This document shows positions 51,543 through 59,170 of a stretch of DNA of 64,000 bases, piece by piece (positions within the stretch are counted from its first letter, which is position 1; every line of letters starts with the position of its first letter). A model generated the notes under the pieces. The model did no database searches. It saw only the letters and a list, made by a program, of their open reading frames with translations, and had not been told where the DNA came from. Where the stretch lies: contig NZ_CP096889.1 in assembly GCF_004124315.2 (NCBI RefSeq), positions 1,595,001-1,659,000 on the forward strand, written 5' to 3'. The DNA comes from Bacillus cabrialesii (GTDB lineage Bacteria > Bacillota > Bacilli > Bacillales > Bacillaceae). A program made the position numbers and the translations under genes.

Positions 51543-51572
51543 GGCCCGGCGAAAAAAGCCGGGCTTTTTTTC
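51543..51572 (+). terminator. Terminator after ileS
   Basis: GCCCGGC / GCCGGGC with an A-rich loop, then seven T residues. Confidence 0.92.
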
Positions 51573-51680
51573 ATGCCAAGAGTGACATCGTTTAGAACGG
51601 CAGGAAAAATCTTATGGGCTTTAGATCATCATTCACAGGCAACAATATAGGTACTACGTTAAGAGCAGGAGTTGTGATGA

Positions 51681-52055
51681 ATGAATGATCAACTGACCGC
51701 AATTTATACGGAACTTCTTCTAATGAAAGAAGAACTACAGTCGAGATTATTTGAGTATTCTTGCTTTCAGGTTTCAACAAGCCCGCAAGCAGCAATCAAT
51801 CATAAACAAAAAGCAACTCTGATCTATCACATTAAAGAAGAGCTTCAAGACGTTCTCCTCGCATTGTCCAAAATTGAAAACGGCACATTCGGATACTGTG
51901 AAGAAACGGGGGCTTCAATTCCTCTTTCAAAGCTGGCGGTGCTGCCGACTGCCCGGACAACGAACGACTTTCTTTATTCTGTCCAATTTGAAAAAAAAAC
52001 GCTTCCGCTGTGGAAATCAACGGATATGGAATATGGTCAGGCACTGTATGAATAA
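51681..52055 (+). CDS. ylyA: YlyA, DksA/TraR-like RNA polymerase-binding protein
   Basis: Encodes 124 residues from ATG after AGCAGGAGTTGTG. An N-terminal coiled coil (about 1-70) is followed by a DksA-like globular part (ALSKIENGTFGYCEETGASIPLSKL, about 68-92). Of the usual four zinc cysteines only one is kept (Cys80 in GYCEETG; the later pair is replaced by PTARTTNDF). In B. subtilis YlyA is reported to bind RNA polymerase and affect SigG-dependent germination genes. It lies between ileS and lspA with its own upstream region of about 100 bp. Confidence 0.88.
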   Translation: MNDQLTAIYTELLLMKEELQSRLFEYSCFQVSTSPQAAINHKQKATLIYHIKEELQDVLLALSKIENGTFGYCEETGASIPLSKLAVLPTARTTNDFLYSVQFEKKTLPLWKSTDMEYGQALYE

Positions 52056-52088
52056 CAGTGTCTGGCCGGCTAATATGCCTGATATAGC

Positions 52089-52117
52089 TTTACTCCAGGG
52101 CTTTTTATTGATAAAAT
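52089..52117 (+). promoter_or_regulatory. Candidate SigA promoter of lspA
   Basis: TTTACT (52089-52094), 17 bp, TAAAAT (52112-52117), about 40 bp before the lspA start. Confidence 0.45.
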
Positions 52118-52157
52118 GCATAATGGATTAAAGTAACCGTAAACTGGAGGAACGTTT

Positions 52158-52622
52158 GTGCTGTATTATGTGATTGCACTACTTATTATTGCAGCCGATC
52201 AATTGACAAAATGGCTAGTTGTTAAGAACATGGAGCTTGGCCAAAGCATTCCAATCATTGATCAGGTATTCTATATCACCTCCCATCGCAATACGGGTGC
52301 TGCATGGGGGATATTAGCCGGTCAGATGTGGTTTTTCTACCTCATTACAACCGCGGTTATTATTGGCATTGTTTATTACATACAGCGTTATACAAAAGGA
52401 CAAAGGCTTCTTGGCGTTGCCCTCGGACTTATGCTTGGCGGTGCCATCGGCAACTTCATCGATCGGGCTGTCAGACAGGAAGTTGTTGATTTTATCCATG
52501 TCATTATTGTGGATTATAACTACCCGATTTTTAACATCGCGGACTCGTCATTATGTGTCGGCGTAATGCTTTTATTTATACAAATGCTGTTGGACAGCGG
52601 GAAAAAGAAAAAGGAGCAATAG
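52158..52622 (+). CDS. lspA: LspA, lipoprotein signal peptidase (signal peptidase II)
   Basis: Encodes 154 residues from GTG, 7 nt from CTGGAGG. It has four transmembrane helices and the family boxes: DQLTKWLV, RNTGAAWGIL, GGAIGNFIDR with catalytic Asp102, and FNIADSSLCVG with catalytic Asp129. It cleaves signal peptides of lipidated prolipoproteins in the membrane and is the target of globomycin. The rluD-family gene starts one base after its stop. Confidence 0.97.
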   Translation: MLYYVIALLIIAADQLTKWLVVKNMELGQSIPIIDQVFYITSHRNTGAAWGILAGQMWFFYLITTAVIIGIVYYIQRYTKGQRLLGVALGLMLGGAIGNFIDRAVRQEVVDFIHVIIVDYNYPIFNIADSSLCVGVMLLFIQMLLDSGKKKKEQ

Positions 52623-52623
52623 C

Positions 52624-53535
52624 ATGAATCAAATTGATATAACCGCTTCAGAAGAACAAAAAAGTGAGCGGATTGATAAATTTCTGGCATCGGCTGAGAA
52701 TGATTGGTCGAGAACCCAGGTACAGCAATGGGTGAAAGACGGACAAGTTGTCGTAAACGGAAGCCCTGTAAAAGCGAATTATAAAATTCAGCCGGGTGAT
52801 CAGGTGACCGTCACTGTGCCTGAGCCGGAAGCGCTCGACGTACTGGCAGAACCGATGGATCTGGATATTTACTACGAAGATCAGGATGTGCTGGTCGTCA
52901 ATAAACCTCGCGGAATGGTTGTGCACCCGGCTCCCGGGCATCTTACCGGCACACTTGTAAACGGCCTTATGGCTCATTGCACGGACCTATCTGGAATTAA
53001 TGGCGTGATGCGTCCGGGAATCGTTCATAGAATCGATAAGGACACGTCTGGTCTATTAATGGTGGCGAAAAATGATATGGCGCATGAGTCACTTGTAAAC
53101 CAATTGGTCAACAAAACGGTTACGCGGAAATATACGGCGGTTGTCCACGGGCTTATTTCTCACGATGACGGCACAATTGATGCGCCAATCGGACGGGATA
53201 AGAAAGACCGTCAAAGCATGACCGTCACCCGTGATGGCAAAAACGCCGTCACTCATTTTCATGTGCTTGAGCGTTTTCAGGATTTTACGTTGGTGGAATG
53301 CCAGCTTGAAACAGGGAGAACCCACCAAATTCGTGTGCATATGAAATATATCGGATTCCCATTAGCGGGTGATCCAAAATACGGCCCGAGAAAAACGATC
53401 GATTTTAACGGGCAGACACTTCACGCCGGAATTTTAGGTTTTGATCATCCCCGCACCGGCGAATATGTCGAATTCGAAGCGCCGCTTCCGGAGGATATGG
53501 CAGAATTAATCGAAAACCTCAGGAAAAACGGTTGA
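52624..53535 (+). CDS. ylyB: YlyB, RluD-family 23S rRNA pseudouridine synthase
   Basis: Encodes 303 residues from ATG after AAAAAGGAGCAATAGC. It has an N-terminal S4 domain (about 15-75) and an RluA/RluD catalytic domain with the motif HRIDKDTSGLLMVAK (catalytic Asp about 140) and GRTHQIRVHMKYIG (about 230-243). The family isomerises uridines in helix 69 of 23S rRNA. It is paired with lspA as in many bacteria. The -35 of the pyr promoter overlaps its stop codon. Confidence 0.93.
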   Translation: MNQIDITASEEQKSERIDKFLASAENDWSRTQVQQWVKDGQVVVNGSPVKANYKIQPGDQVTVTVPEPEALDVLAEPMDLDIYYEDQDVLVVNKPRGMVVHPAPGHLTGTLVNGLMAHCTDLSGINGVMRPGIVHRIDKDTSGLLMVAKNDMAHESLVNQLVNKTVTRKYTAVVHGLISHDDGTIDAPIGRDKKDRQSMTVTRDGKNAVTHFHVLERFQDFTLVECQLETGRTHQIRVHMKYIGFPLAGDPKYGPRKTIDFNGQTLHAGILGFDHPRTGEYVEFEAPLPEDMAELIENLRKNG

Positions 53536-53560
53536 CAGACTGTTTCTTTTCTGAAATAAT
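53532..53560 (+). promoter_or_regulatory. SigA promoter of the pyr operon
   Basis: TTGACA (53532-53537), 17 bp, AATAAT (53555-53560; 5 of 6 to consensus). The -35 contains the stop codon of the preceding gene. Transcription should begin near 53567, at the start of the first attenuator. Confidence 0.8.
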
Positions 53561-53566
53561 AAACGA

Positions 53567-53692
53567 AGCTGAATAGATTCTTTAAAACAGTCCAGAGAGG
53601 CTGAGAAGGATAACGGATAGACGGGATGCGTGCAGGTGCACGCACCTTGTCCTAAAACCCCTCTATGCTCTGGCAGGAGGGGTTTTTTCTTC
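53567..53692 (+). promoter_or_regulatory. PyrR attenuator 1 (5' leader)
   Basis: The PyrR-binding anti-antiterminator motif TCCAGAGAGG is at 53591-53600. The terminator AACCCCTC...GAGGGGTT with a run of six T residues is at 53656-53688. When PyrR with UMP binds the first stem, the antiterminator cannot form and transcription stops before pyrR. Confidence 0.93.
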
Positions 53693-53717
53693 TATATGAA
53701 CTGTGAGGTGTCACACA

Positions 53718-54263
53718 TTGAATCAAAAAGCTGTCATTCTCGACGAACAGGCAATCAGACGGGCGCTGACCAGGATCGCCCACGAAATGATCGAACGCAA
53801 TAAAGGAATGAACAACTGCATCCTTGTCGGCATTAAGACAAGAGGGATTTACTTGGCCAAACGCCTTGCGGAACGAATCGAACAGATTGAAGGAAATCCT
53901 GTAACAGTCGGTGAAATCGATATTACTCTTTACAGAGACGATCTTTCCAAAAAAACGAGCAATGAAGAACCGCTTGTGAAAGGTGCAGATATTCCGGTAG
54001 ACATCACAGATCAAAAAGTCATTCTCGTTGACGATGTCTTGTTCACCGGAAGAACGGTCAGAGCGGGTATGGATGCGCTTGTTGATGTAGGCAGACCTTC
54101 CTCCATTCAGCTGGCTGTGCTTGTTGACAGAGGACACCGGGAGCTGCCGATCCGAGCGGATTATATTGGGAAAAACATCCCGACATCAAAAGCTGAAAAG
54201 GTTATGGTTCAGCTTGATGAGGTAGATCAAAACGATCTCGTCGCCATTTATGAAAATGAATAA
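53718..54263 (+). CDS. pyrR: PyrR, bifunctional RNA-binding attenuation protein / uracil phosphoribosyltransferase
   Basis: Encodes 181 residues from TTG 53718, after GTGAGGTGTC. It is a type I PRTase fold with the PRPP motif VILVDDVLFTGRTVRAG (about 96-112) and a basic surface for RNA (KTRGIYLAKRL). It binds the pyr mRNA at three sites, all visible in this window, when UMP is high. It has weak uracil phosphoribosyltransferase activity. Confidence 0.97.
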   Translation: MNQKAVILDEQAIRRALTRIAHEMIERNKGMNNCILVGIKTRGIYLAKRLAERIEQIEGNPVTVGEIDITLYRDDLSKKTSNEEPLVKGADIPVDITDQKVILVDDVLFTGRTVRAGMDALVDVGRPSSIQLAVLVDRGHRELPIRADYIGKNIPTSKAEKVMVQLDEVDQNDLVAIYENE

Positions 54264-54392
54264 TAGATCACCTTTTTAAAGGCAATCCAGAGAGGTTGCA
54301 AAGAGGTGCACAACAAAGCCAAGTCCCGAAAGTGTTCGGCAGGTCTTTGTATGCCTCTTTGCGTAAAAATAGCAAAGAGGTTTTTTTATACA
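54264..54392 (+). promoter_or_regulatory. PyrR attenuator 2 (pyrR-pyrP)
   Basis: TCCAGAGAGG at 54286-54295 repeats the binding motif. The terminator CCTCTTTGC / GCAAAGAGG with seven T residues is at about 54353-54389. It reduces transcription into pyrP when pyrimidines are plentiful. Confidence 0.93.
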
Positions 54393-54442
54393 GTCATTGA
54401 GTCATCCTAATAGGAAAGTTAACAATCAGGGGGAAAATCATC

Positions 54443-55750
54443 ATGAGTAAGAAAAAAGTAAATTTAGGAATCAGGGATGTCCCGACACCTTTCTCTTGGG
54501 TTTCATTCAGCCTGCAGCATTTGTTTGCCATGTTTGGTTCAACGATTTTAGTTCCGAAGCTGGTCGGAATGAGTCCTGCTGTGGCATTGGTGACAAGCGG
54601 CATCGGGACACTTGCTTACCTTCTGATTACGAAAGGGCAAATTCCGGCGTATCTCGGTTCATCCTTCGCCTTTATTTCTCCGATCATACTGGTAAAAGCG
54701 ACCGGCGGGCCGGGAGCGGCAATGGTCGGGGCGTTTTTGGCAGGGTTAGTGTACGGTTTGATTGCCTTATTGATCAGGCAGCTTGGAACAGGATGGCTGA
54801 TGAAGGTTCTCCCGCCTGTAGTCGTAGGCCCTGTGATTATCGTCATCGGGCTGGGACTTGCAAGCACTGCGGTAAACATGGCGATGTATGCTGATCCGAA
54901 CGCAAGTGAATTGGTCTACAGCTTAAAGCACTTCAGTGTCGCGGGGGTTACGCTGGCAATCACGATTATTTGCGCGATTTTCTTACGAGGGTTTTTAAGC
55001 CTGATTCCGGTTCTGATCGGAATTATCGGCGGATACCTGTTCGCCCTTACTCAAGGGATTGTCAACTTCCAGCCGGTGCTTGACGCGAAATGGTTTGCAG
55101 TGCCTGAATTTATCATCCCGTTCAAAGACTATTCACCGTCAGTAACACTCGGTATCGCAGCAGCAATGGTTCCTGTCGCGTTTGTGACAATGTCAGAGCA
55201 TATCGGCCACCAAATGGTGCTGAGCAAAGTTGTCGGACAAGATTTCATTAAAAAGCCGGGGCTTCATCGCTCCATTATGGGTGACAGCGTGGCGACAATC
55301 CTTGCTTCCCTGATCGGCGGCCCTCCGACAACGACTTACGGAGAAAACATTGGCGTGCTGGCCATCACAAGAGTATTCAGCGTCTTTGTAATCGGCGGCG
55401 CGGCAGTGATTGCCCTTTGCTTCGGCTTTATCGGCAAAATCTCAGCGCTGATCAGTTCAGTGCCGTCAGCGGTCATGGGAGGCGTCTCCTTCCTGCTGTT
55501 TGGAATCATCGCTTCGAGCGGTCTGAGAATGCTGATTGACAACAAAATTGATTATGAAAACAACAGAAACCTCATTATTACATCGGTGATCCTAGTGATC
55601 GGTGTAGGAGGCGCTTTTATCCAAGTGTCTCAAGGAGGATTCCAAGTGTCAGGAATGGCGCTTGCCGCAATTGTCGGTGTCATCTTAAACCTGATTCTTC
55701 CGCAGGCGAAGGAAGAGCAGGCTGACACATCTGAACAACATCATATCTAA
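54443..55750 (+). CDS. pyrP: PyrP, uracil permease
   Basis: Encodes 435 residues from ATG after CAGGGGGAAAATC. It is a nucleobase-cation symporter 2 (UraA-type) with about 14 membrane segments, LQHLFAMFGSTILVP (about 23-37), a TMSEHIGHQ motif (about 250) and the family motif GGPPTTTYGENIG (about 292-304). It imports uracil with protons. It is placed between two attenuators, so its expression can be set separately from the biosynthetic genes. Confidence 0.96.
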   Translation: MSKKKVNLGIRDVPTPFSWVSFSLQHLFAMFGSTILVPKLVGMSPAVALVTSGIGTLAYLLITKGQIPAYLGSSFAFISPIILVKATGGPGAAMVGAFLAGLVYGLIALLIRQLGTGWLMKVLPPVVVGPVIIVIGLGLASTAVNMAMYADPNASELVYSLKHFSVAGVTLAITIICAIFLRGFLSLIPVLIGIIGGYLFALTQGIVNFQPVLDAKWFAVPEFIIPFKDYSPSVTLGIAAAMVPVAFVTMSEHIGHQMVLSKVVGQDFIKKPGLHRSIMGDSVATILASLIGGPPTTTYGENIGVLAITRVFSVFVIGGAAVIALCFGFIGKISALISSVPSAVMGGVSFLLFGIIASSGLRMLIDNKIDYENNRNLIITSVILVIGVGGAFIQVSQGGFQVSGMALAAIVGVILNLILPQAKEEQADTSEQHHI

Positions 55751-55862
55751 AACCTTTTAATGAAAGTCCAGAGAGGCTTGGAAGGGTTATGAAGAGAAGG
55801 AAGCTTCAATGCTGCCCTCTATTTAACCATACCCCGAGTCTATCTAAGACCGGGGTTTTTTC
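55751..55862 (+). promoter_or_regulatory. PyrR attenuator 3 (pyrP-pyrB)
   Basis: TCCAGAGAGG at 55767-55776 is again identical. The terminator ACCCCG...CGGGGT with six T residues is at about 55831-55861. It controls entry into the pyrB-pyrD block. Confidence 0.93.
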
Positions 55863-55894
55863 AGCCTAAAAGTTGAAATGAGAGGGGAAAGAAC

Positions 55895-56809
55895 ATGAAG
55901 CATTTAACGACGATGAGCGAACTCAATATTGAGGAAATCAAAGGTTTGCTTCAAACAGCACAAGATCTCAAAAGCGGAAAAACAGACAATCAGCTGGCAG
56001 GAACATTTGCAGCAAACCTGTTTTTCGAACCAAGCACGAGAACGCGATTCAGCTTTGAGGTGGCGGAGAAAAAGCTCGGTATGAATGTCCTGAATCTTGA
56101 TGGAACAAGCACAAGCGTGCAAAAAGGCGAAACCTTATATGACACCATCCGGACGCTTGAATCAATCGGTGTGGACGTTTGCGTCATCAGGCACAGTGAG
56201 GATGAGTACTATAAAGCGCTTGTCAGCCAGGTGAATATCCCGATTCTGAATGCGGGAGATGGATGCGGCCAGCACCCGACGCAATCACTGCTTGATTTAA
56301 TGACGATTTATGAAGAGTTCAATACGTTCAAAGGGATTACCGTCTCCATTCACGGCGATATCAAGCACAGCAGAGTGGCAAGGTCTAATGCGGAAGTTTT
56401 GACAAGATTGGGTGCCCGCGTCCTGTTTTCAGGTCCTTCTGAATGGCAGGATGAAGAAAATACATTCGGCACATATGTCTCAACGGATGAAGCAGTTGAG
56501 TCTTCCGATGTCGTCATGCTGCTGCGCATTCAAAATGAAAGACATCAGTCGGCTGTCAGCCAGGAAGGCTATTTAAATAAATACGGTTTGACCGTAGAAC
56601 GGGCTGAGCGTATGAAGCAGCATGCGATTATTATGCATCCTGCTCCGGTAAACAGAGGAGTGGAGATTGATGACAGCTTAGTAGAAAGTCGAAAATCAAG
56701 AATCTTCAAGCAAATGCAAAATGGCGTCTTCATCAGAATGGCAGTGATACAGCGTGCCTTACAAACCAAAGTGAAAAGAGGAGAAGCAGCGTATGTCATA
56801 TCTCATTAA
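55895..56809 (+). CDS. pyrB: PyrB, aspartate carbamoyltransferase
   Basis: Encodes 304 residues from ATG after TGAGAGGGGAAAGAAC. It shows the carbamoyl-phosphate motif FFEPSTRTRFSFE (about 47-59) and the HPTQSLLDLMT motif (about 128-138). It joins carbamoyl phosphate and aspartate. There is no regulatory PyrI chain next to it, in line with the unregulated trimeric Bacillus enzyme. It overlaps pyrC by 17 nt. Confidence 0.97.
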   Translation: MKHLTTMSELNIEEIKGLLQTAQDLKSGKTDNQLAGTFAANLFFEPSTRTRFSFEVAEKKLGMNVLNLDGTSTSVQKGETLYDTIRTLESIGVDVCVIRHSEDEYYKALVSQVNIPILNAGDGCGQHPTQSLLDLMTIYEEFNTFKGITVSIHGDIKHSRVARSNAEVLTRLGARVLFSGPSEWQDEENTFGTYVSTDEAVESSDVVMLLRIQNERHQSAVSQEGYLNKYGLTVERAERMKQHAIIMHPAPVNRGVEIDDSLVESRKSRIFKQMQNGVFIRMAVIQRALQTKVKRGEAAYVISH

Positions 56810-58079
56810 AAACGGCTGGATACTTAACGAAAATGGTGAAAAAACAGAAGCGGACATTCGAGTGACAGGAGAAATCATTTCAGAAATCGGCAAGCTTGAT
56901 ACAGCGGATGAAGAAACGGTAATTGATGCAAAAGGATTGCTCGTTTCGCCTGGGTTTGTGGATCTCCACGTACACTTCAGAGAGCCGGGCGGAGAGAAAA
57001 AAGAAACCATTGAAACCGGGGCAAAAGCAGCAGCGCGCGGCGGTTATACAACAGTAGCAGCAATGCCGAATACGCGTCCGGTTCCTGATACGAAGGAGCA
57101 GATGGAATGGGTGCAAAACCGTATTAAAGAAACATCATGCGTCAGAGTTCTTCCATATGCATCCATTACGATCAGACAAATTGGCGATGAGATGACAAAC
57201 TTTGAAGCTTTAAAAGAAGCGGGAGCATTTGCCTTTACAGATGACGGCGTCGGTATACAGACAGCAGGAATGATGTATGAAGCGATGAAACGGGCAGCTG
57301 CGATCGACAAAGCGGTTGTTGCGCATTGCGAAGACAACTCCTTAATTTACGGAGGGAGCGTTCATGAAGGGACATTCTCGAAAGCGAACGGGCTCAACGG
57401 CATTCCTTCTGTGTGTGAATCGGTTCATATTGCCCGCGATGTATTGCTGGCTGAGGCGGCAAACTGCCATTACCATGTATGCCATATCAGTACGAAAGAG
57501 TCTGTCAGGGTCGTGCGCGATGCGAAAAAAGCGGGAATCAGAGTGACAGCAGAAGTATCACCGCATCATTTGCTCCTTTGTGATGAGGACATTCCGGGTC
57601 TGGACACAAATTATAAAATGAATCCTCCGCTTCGCAGTGCGGAAGACAGAGCGGCTTTAATCGAAGGTCTTTTAGACGGAACGATCGATTTTATCGCAAC
57701 AGACCATGCGCCGCATACAGAAGAAGAGAAAAACACAGAAATGAAGCTGGCGCCATTTGGGATTGTCGGCTTAGAAACAGCGTTCCCGCTTCTATACACA
57801 CACTTTGTCAAAAATGGCAGCTGGTCGCTGAAACAGCTGATTGACTATATGACAATCAAGCCTTGTGAAGCTTTCGGCCTCCCATACGGAACATTACAAA
57901 CGGGACAGGCAGCCGACATTACTTTAATCGATTTAGAAAAAGAAGCAGTAATAGACAAAGAAACATTTTTATCAAAAGGAAAAAACACACCATTCAACGG
58001 CATTAACTGCACCGGTTGGCCGGTCGCTACAATGGCCGCGGGGAAGCTTGCTTATGAAGAAGGGAGACTTGTCAAATGA
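56793..58079 (+). CDS. pyrC: PyrC, dihydroorotase (class I)
   Basis: Encodes 428 residues from ATG 56793, overlapping the end of pyrB; its AGAGGAGAAGCAGC site is inside pyrB. It is an amidohydrolase with the metal motif DLHVHFREPG (about 57-66), further His ligands in VAHCEDNS and HVCHIS, and catalytic Asp in FIATDHAPHT (about 300). It cyclises carbamoyl aspartate to dihydroorotate. It overlaps pyrAA by 4 nt (ATGA). Confidence 0.97.
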   Translation: MSYLIKNGWILNENGEKTEADIRVTGEIISEIGKLDTADEETVIDAKGLLVSPGFVDLHVHFREPGGEKKETIETGAKAAARGGYTTVAAMPNTRPVPDTKEQMEWVQNRIKETSCVRVLPYASITIRQIGDEMTNFEALKEAGAFAFTDDGVGIQTAGMMYEAMKRAAAIDKAVVAHCEDNSLIYGGSVHEGTFSKANGLNGIPSVCESVHIARDVLLAEAANCHYHVCHISTKESVRVVRDAKKAGIRVTAEVSPHHLLLCDEDIPGLDTNYKMNPPLRSAEDRAALIEGLLDGTIDFIATDHAPHTEEEKNTEMKLAPFGIVGLETAFPLLYTHFVKNGSWSLKQLIDYMTIKPCEAFGLPYGTLQTGQAADITLIDLEKEAVIDKETFLSKGKNTPFNGINCTGWPVATMAAGKLAYEEGRLVK

Positions 58080-59170
58080 AAAGACGATTAGTACTGGAAA
58101 ACGGAGCGGTATTCGAGGGAGAAGCCTTCGGAAGCTTAGAACACAGCATGGGAGAAGTCGTTTTTAACACTGGGATGACAGGCTATCAGGAAATTTTATC
58201 TGATCCTTCTTACTGCGGACAGATCGTAACATTAACTTACCCGCTTATCGGAAATTACGGCATCAACCGTGATGATTTTGAATCCATTACCCCTTTTGTG
58301 AAAGGGCTGATCATCAAAGAACTATGTGAACTGCCTTCCAACTGGCGTTCAGCATACACATTAGACGAGTATTTAAAAATGAAAAACATTCCGGGACTGC
58401 AGGGAATTGATACGAGAAAGCTGACAAGAATGATCCGCACGGCAGGCGCGCTAAAAGGTACATTCGCTTCACCTGATGAAGATATCGAAGCAGTGCTGAA
58501 AAGACTGAACGAAACCGAACTGCCGAGAAATCAAGTTTCACAAGTATCTGCCAAAACAGCTTATCCGAGCCCGGGAAGAGGTAAACGCATTGTCTTGGTT
58601 GACTTTGGCATGAAGCACGGGATTCTAAGAGAGCTGAACAAACGGAAATGTGACGTTATCGTTGTGCCATACAACATAACAGCGGAAGAAGTGCTTCAGC
58701 TGAAACCGGACGGCATCATGCTTTCTAACGGACCTGGAGACCCGAAAGATGTGCCTGAAGCGATTGAAATGATTAAAGGTGTTCTCGGAAAAGTTCCATT
58801 ATTCGGAATATGTCTCGGCCACCAATTATTCGCGCTGGCGTGCGGAGCAAATACTGAAAAAATGAAATTCGGCCACAGGGGCTCAAACCACCCGGTAAAA
58901 GAGCTGGCTACAGGAAAAGTCGCCTTAACATCTCAAAACCATGGCTATACAGTGTCATCCATCAGCGAAACAGAACTTGAAGTAACCCATATCGCAATTA
59001 ACGACGATACGATTGAAGGGCTGAAGCATAAAACACAGCCGGCATTTACGGTTCAATATCATCCCGAAGCCTCACCTGGTCCTGAGGATGCCAACCATCT
59101 ATTTGACAGATTCATCGAAATGATTGACACAACAGAGAAAGAAGGGGAAGCGGTATGCCAAAACGCGTAG
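58076..59170 (+). CDS. pyrAA: PyrAA, carbamoyl-phosphate synthase small subunit (pyrimidine-specific)
   Basis: Encodes 364 residues from ATG 58076, coupled to pyrC. It has an N-terminal CPSase domain and a C-terminal class I glutamine amidotransferase with the triad Cys246 (GICLGHQL), His329 and Glu331 (YHPEAS). It releases ammonia from glutamine for PyrAB. B. subtilis has a second, arginine-specific CPSase elsewhere. It overlaps pyrAB by 16 nt. Confidence 0.97.
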   Translation: MKRRLVLENGAVFEGEAFGSLEHSMGEVVFNTGMTGYQEILSDPSYCGQIVTLTYPLIGNYGINRDDFESITPFVKGLIIKELCELPSNWRSAYTLDEYLKMKNIPGLQGIDTRKLTRMIRTAGALKGTFASPDEDIEAVLKRLNETELPRNQVSQVSAKTAYPSPGRGKRIVLVDFGMKHGILRELNKRKCDVIVVPYNITAEEVLQLKPDGIMLSNGPGDPKDVPEAIEMIKGVLGKVPLFGICLGHQLFALACGANTEKMKFGHRGSNHPVKELATGKVALTSQNHGYTVSSISETELEVTHIAINDDTIEGLKHKTQPAFTVQYHPEASPGPEDANHLFDRFIEMIDTTEKEGEAVCQNA

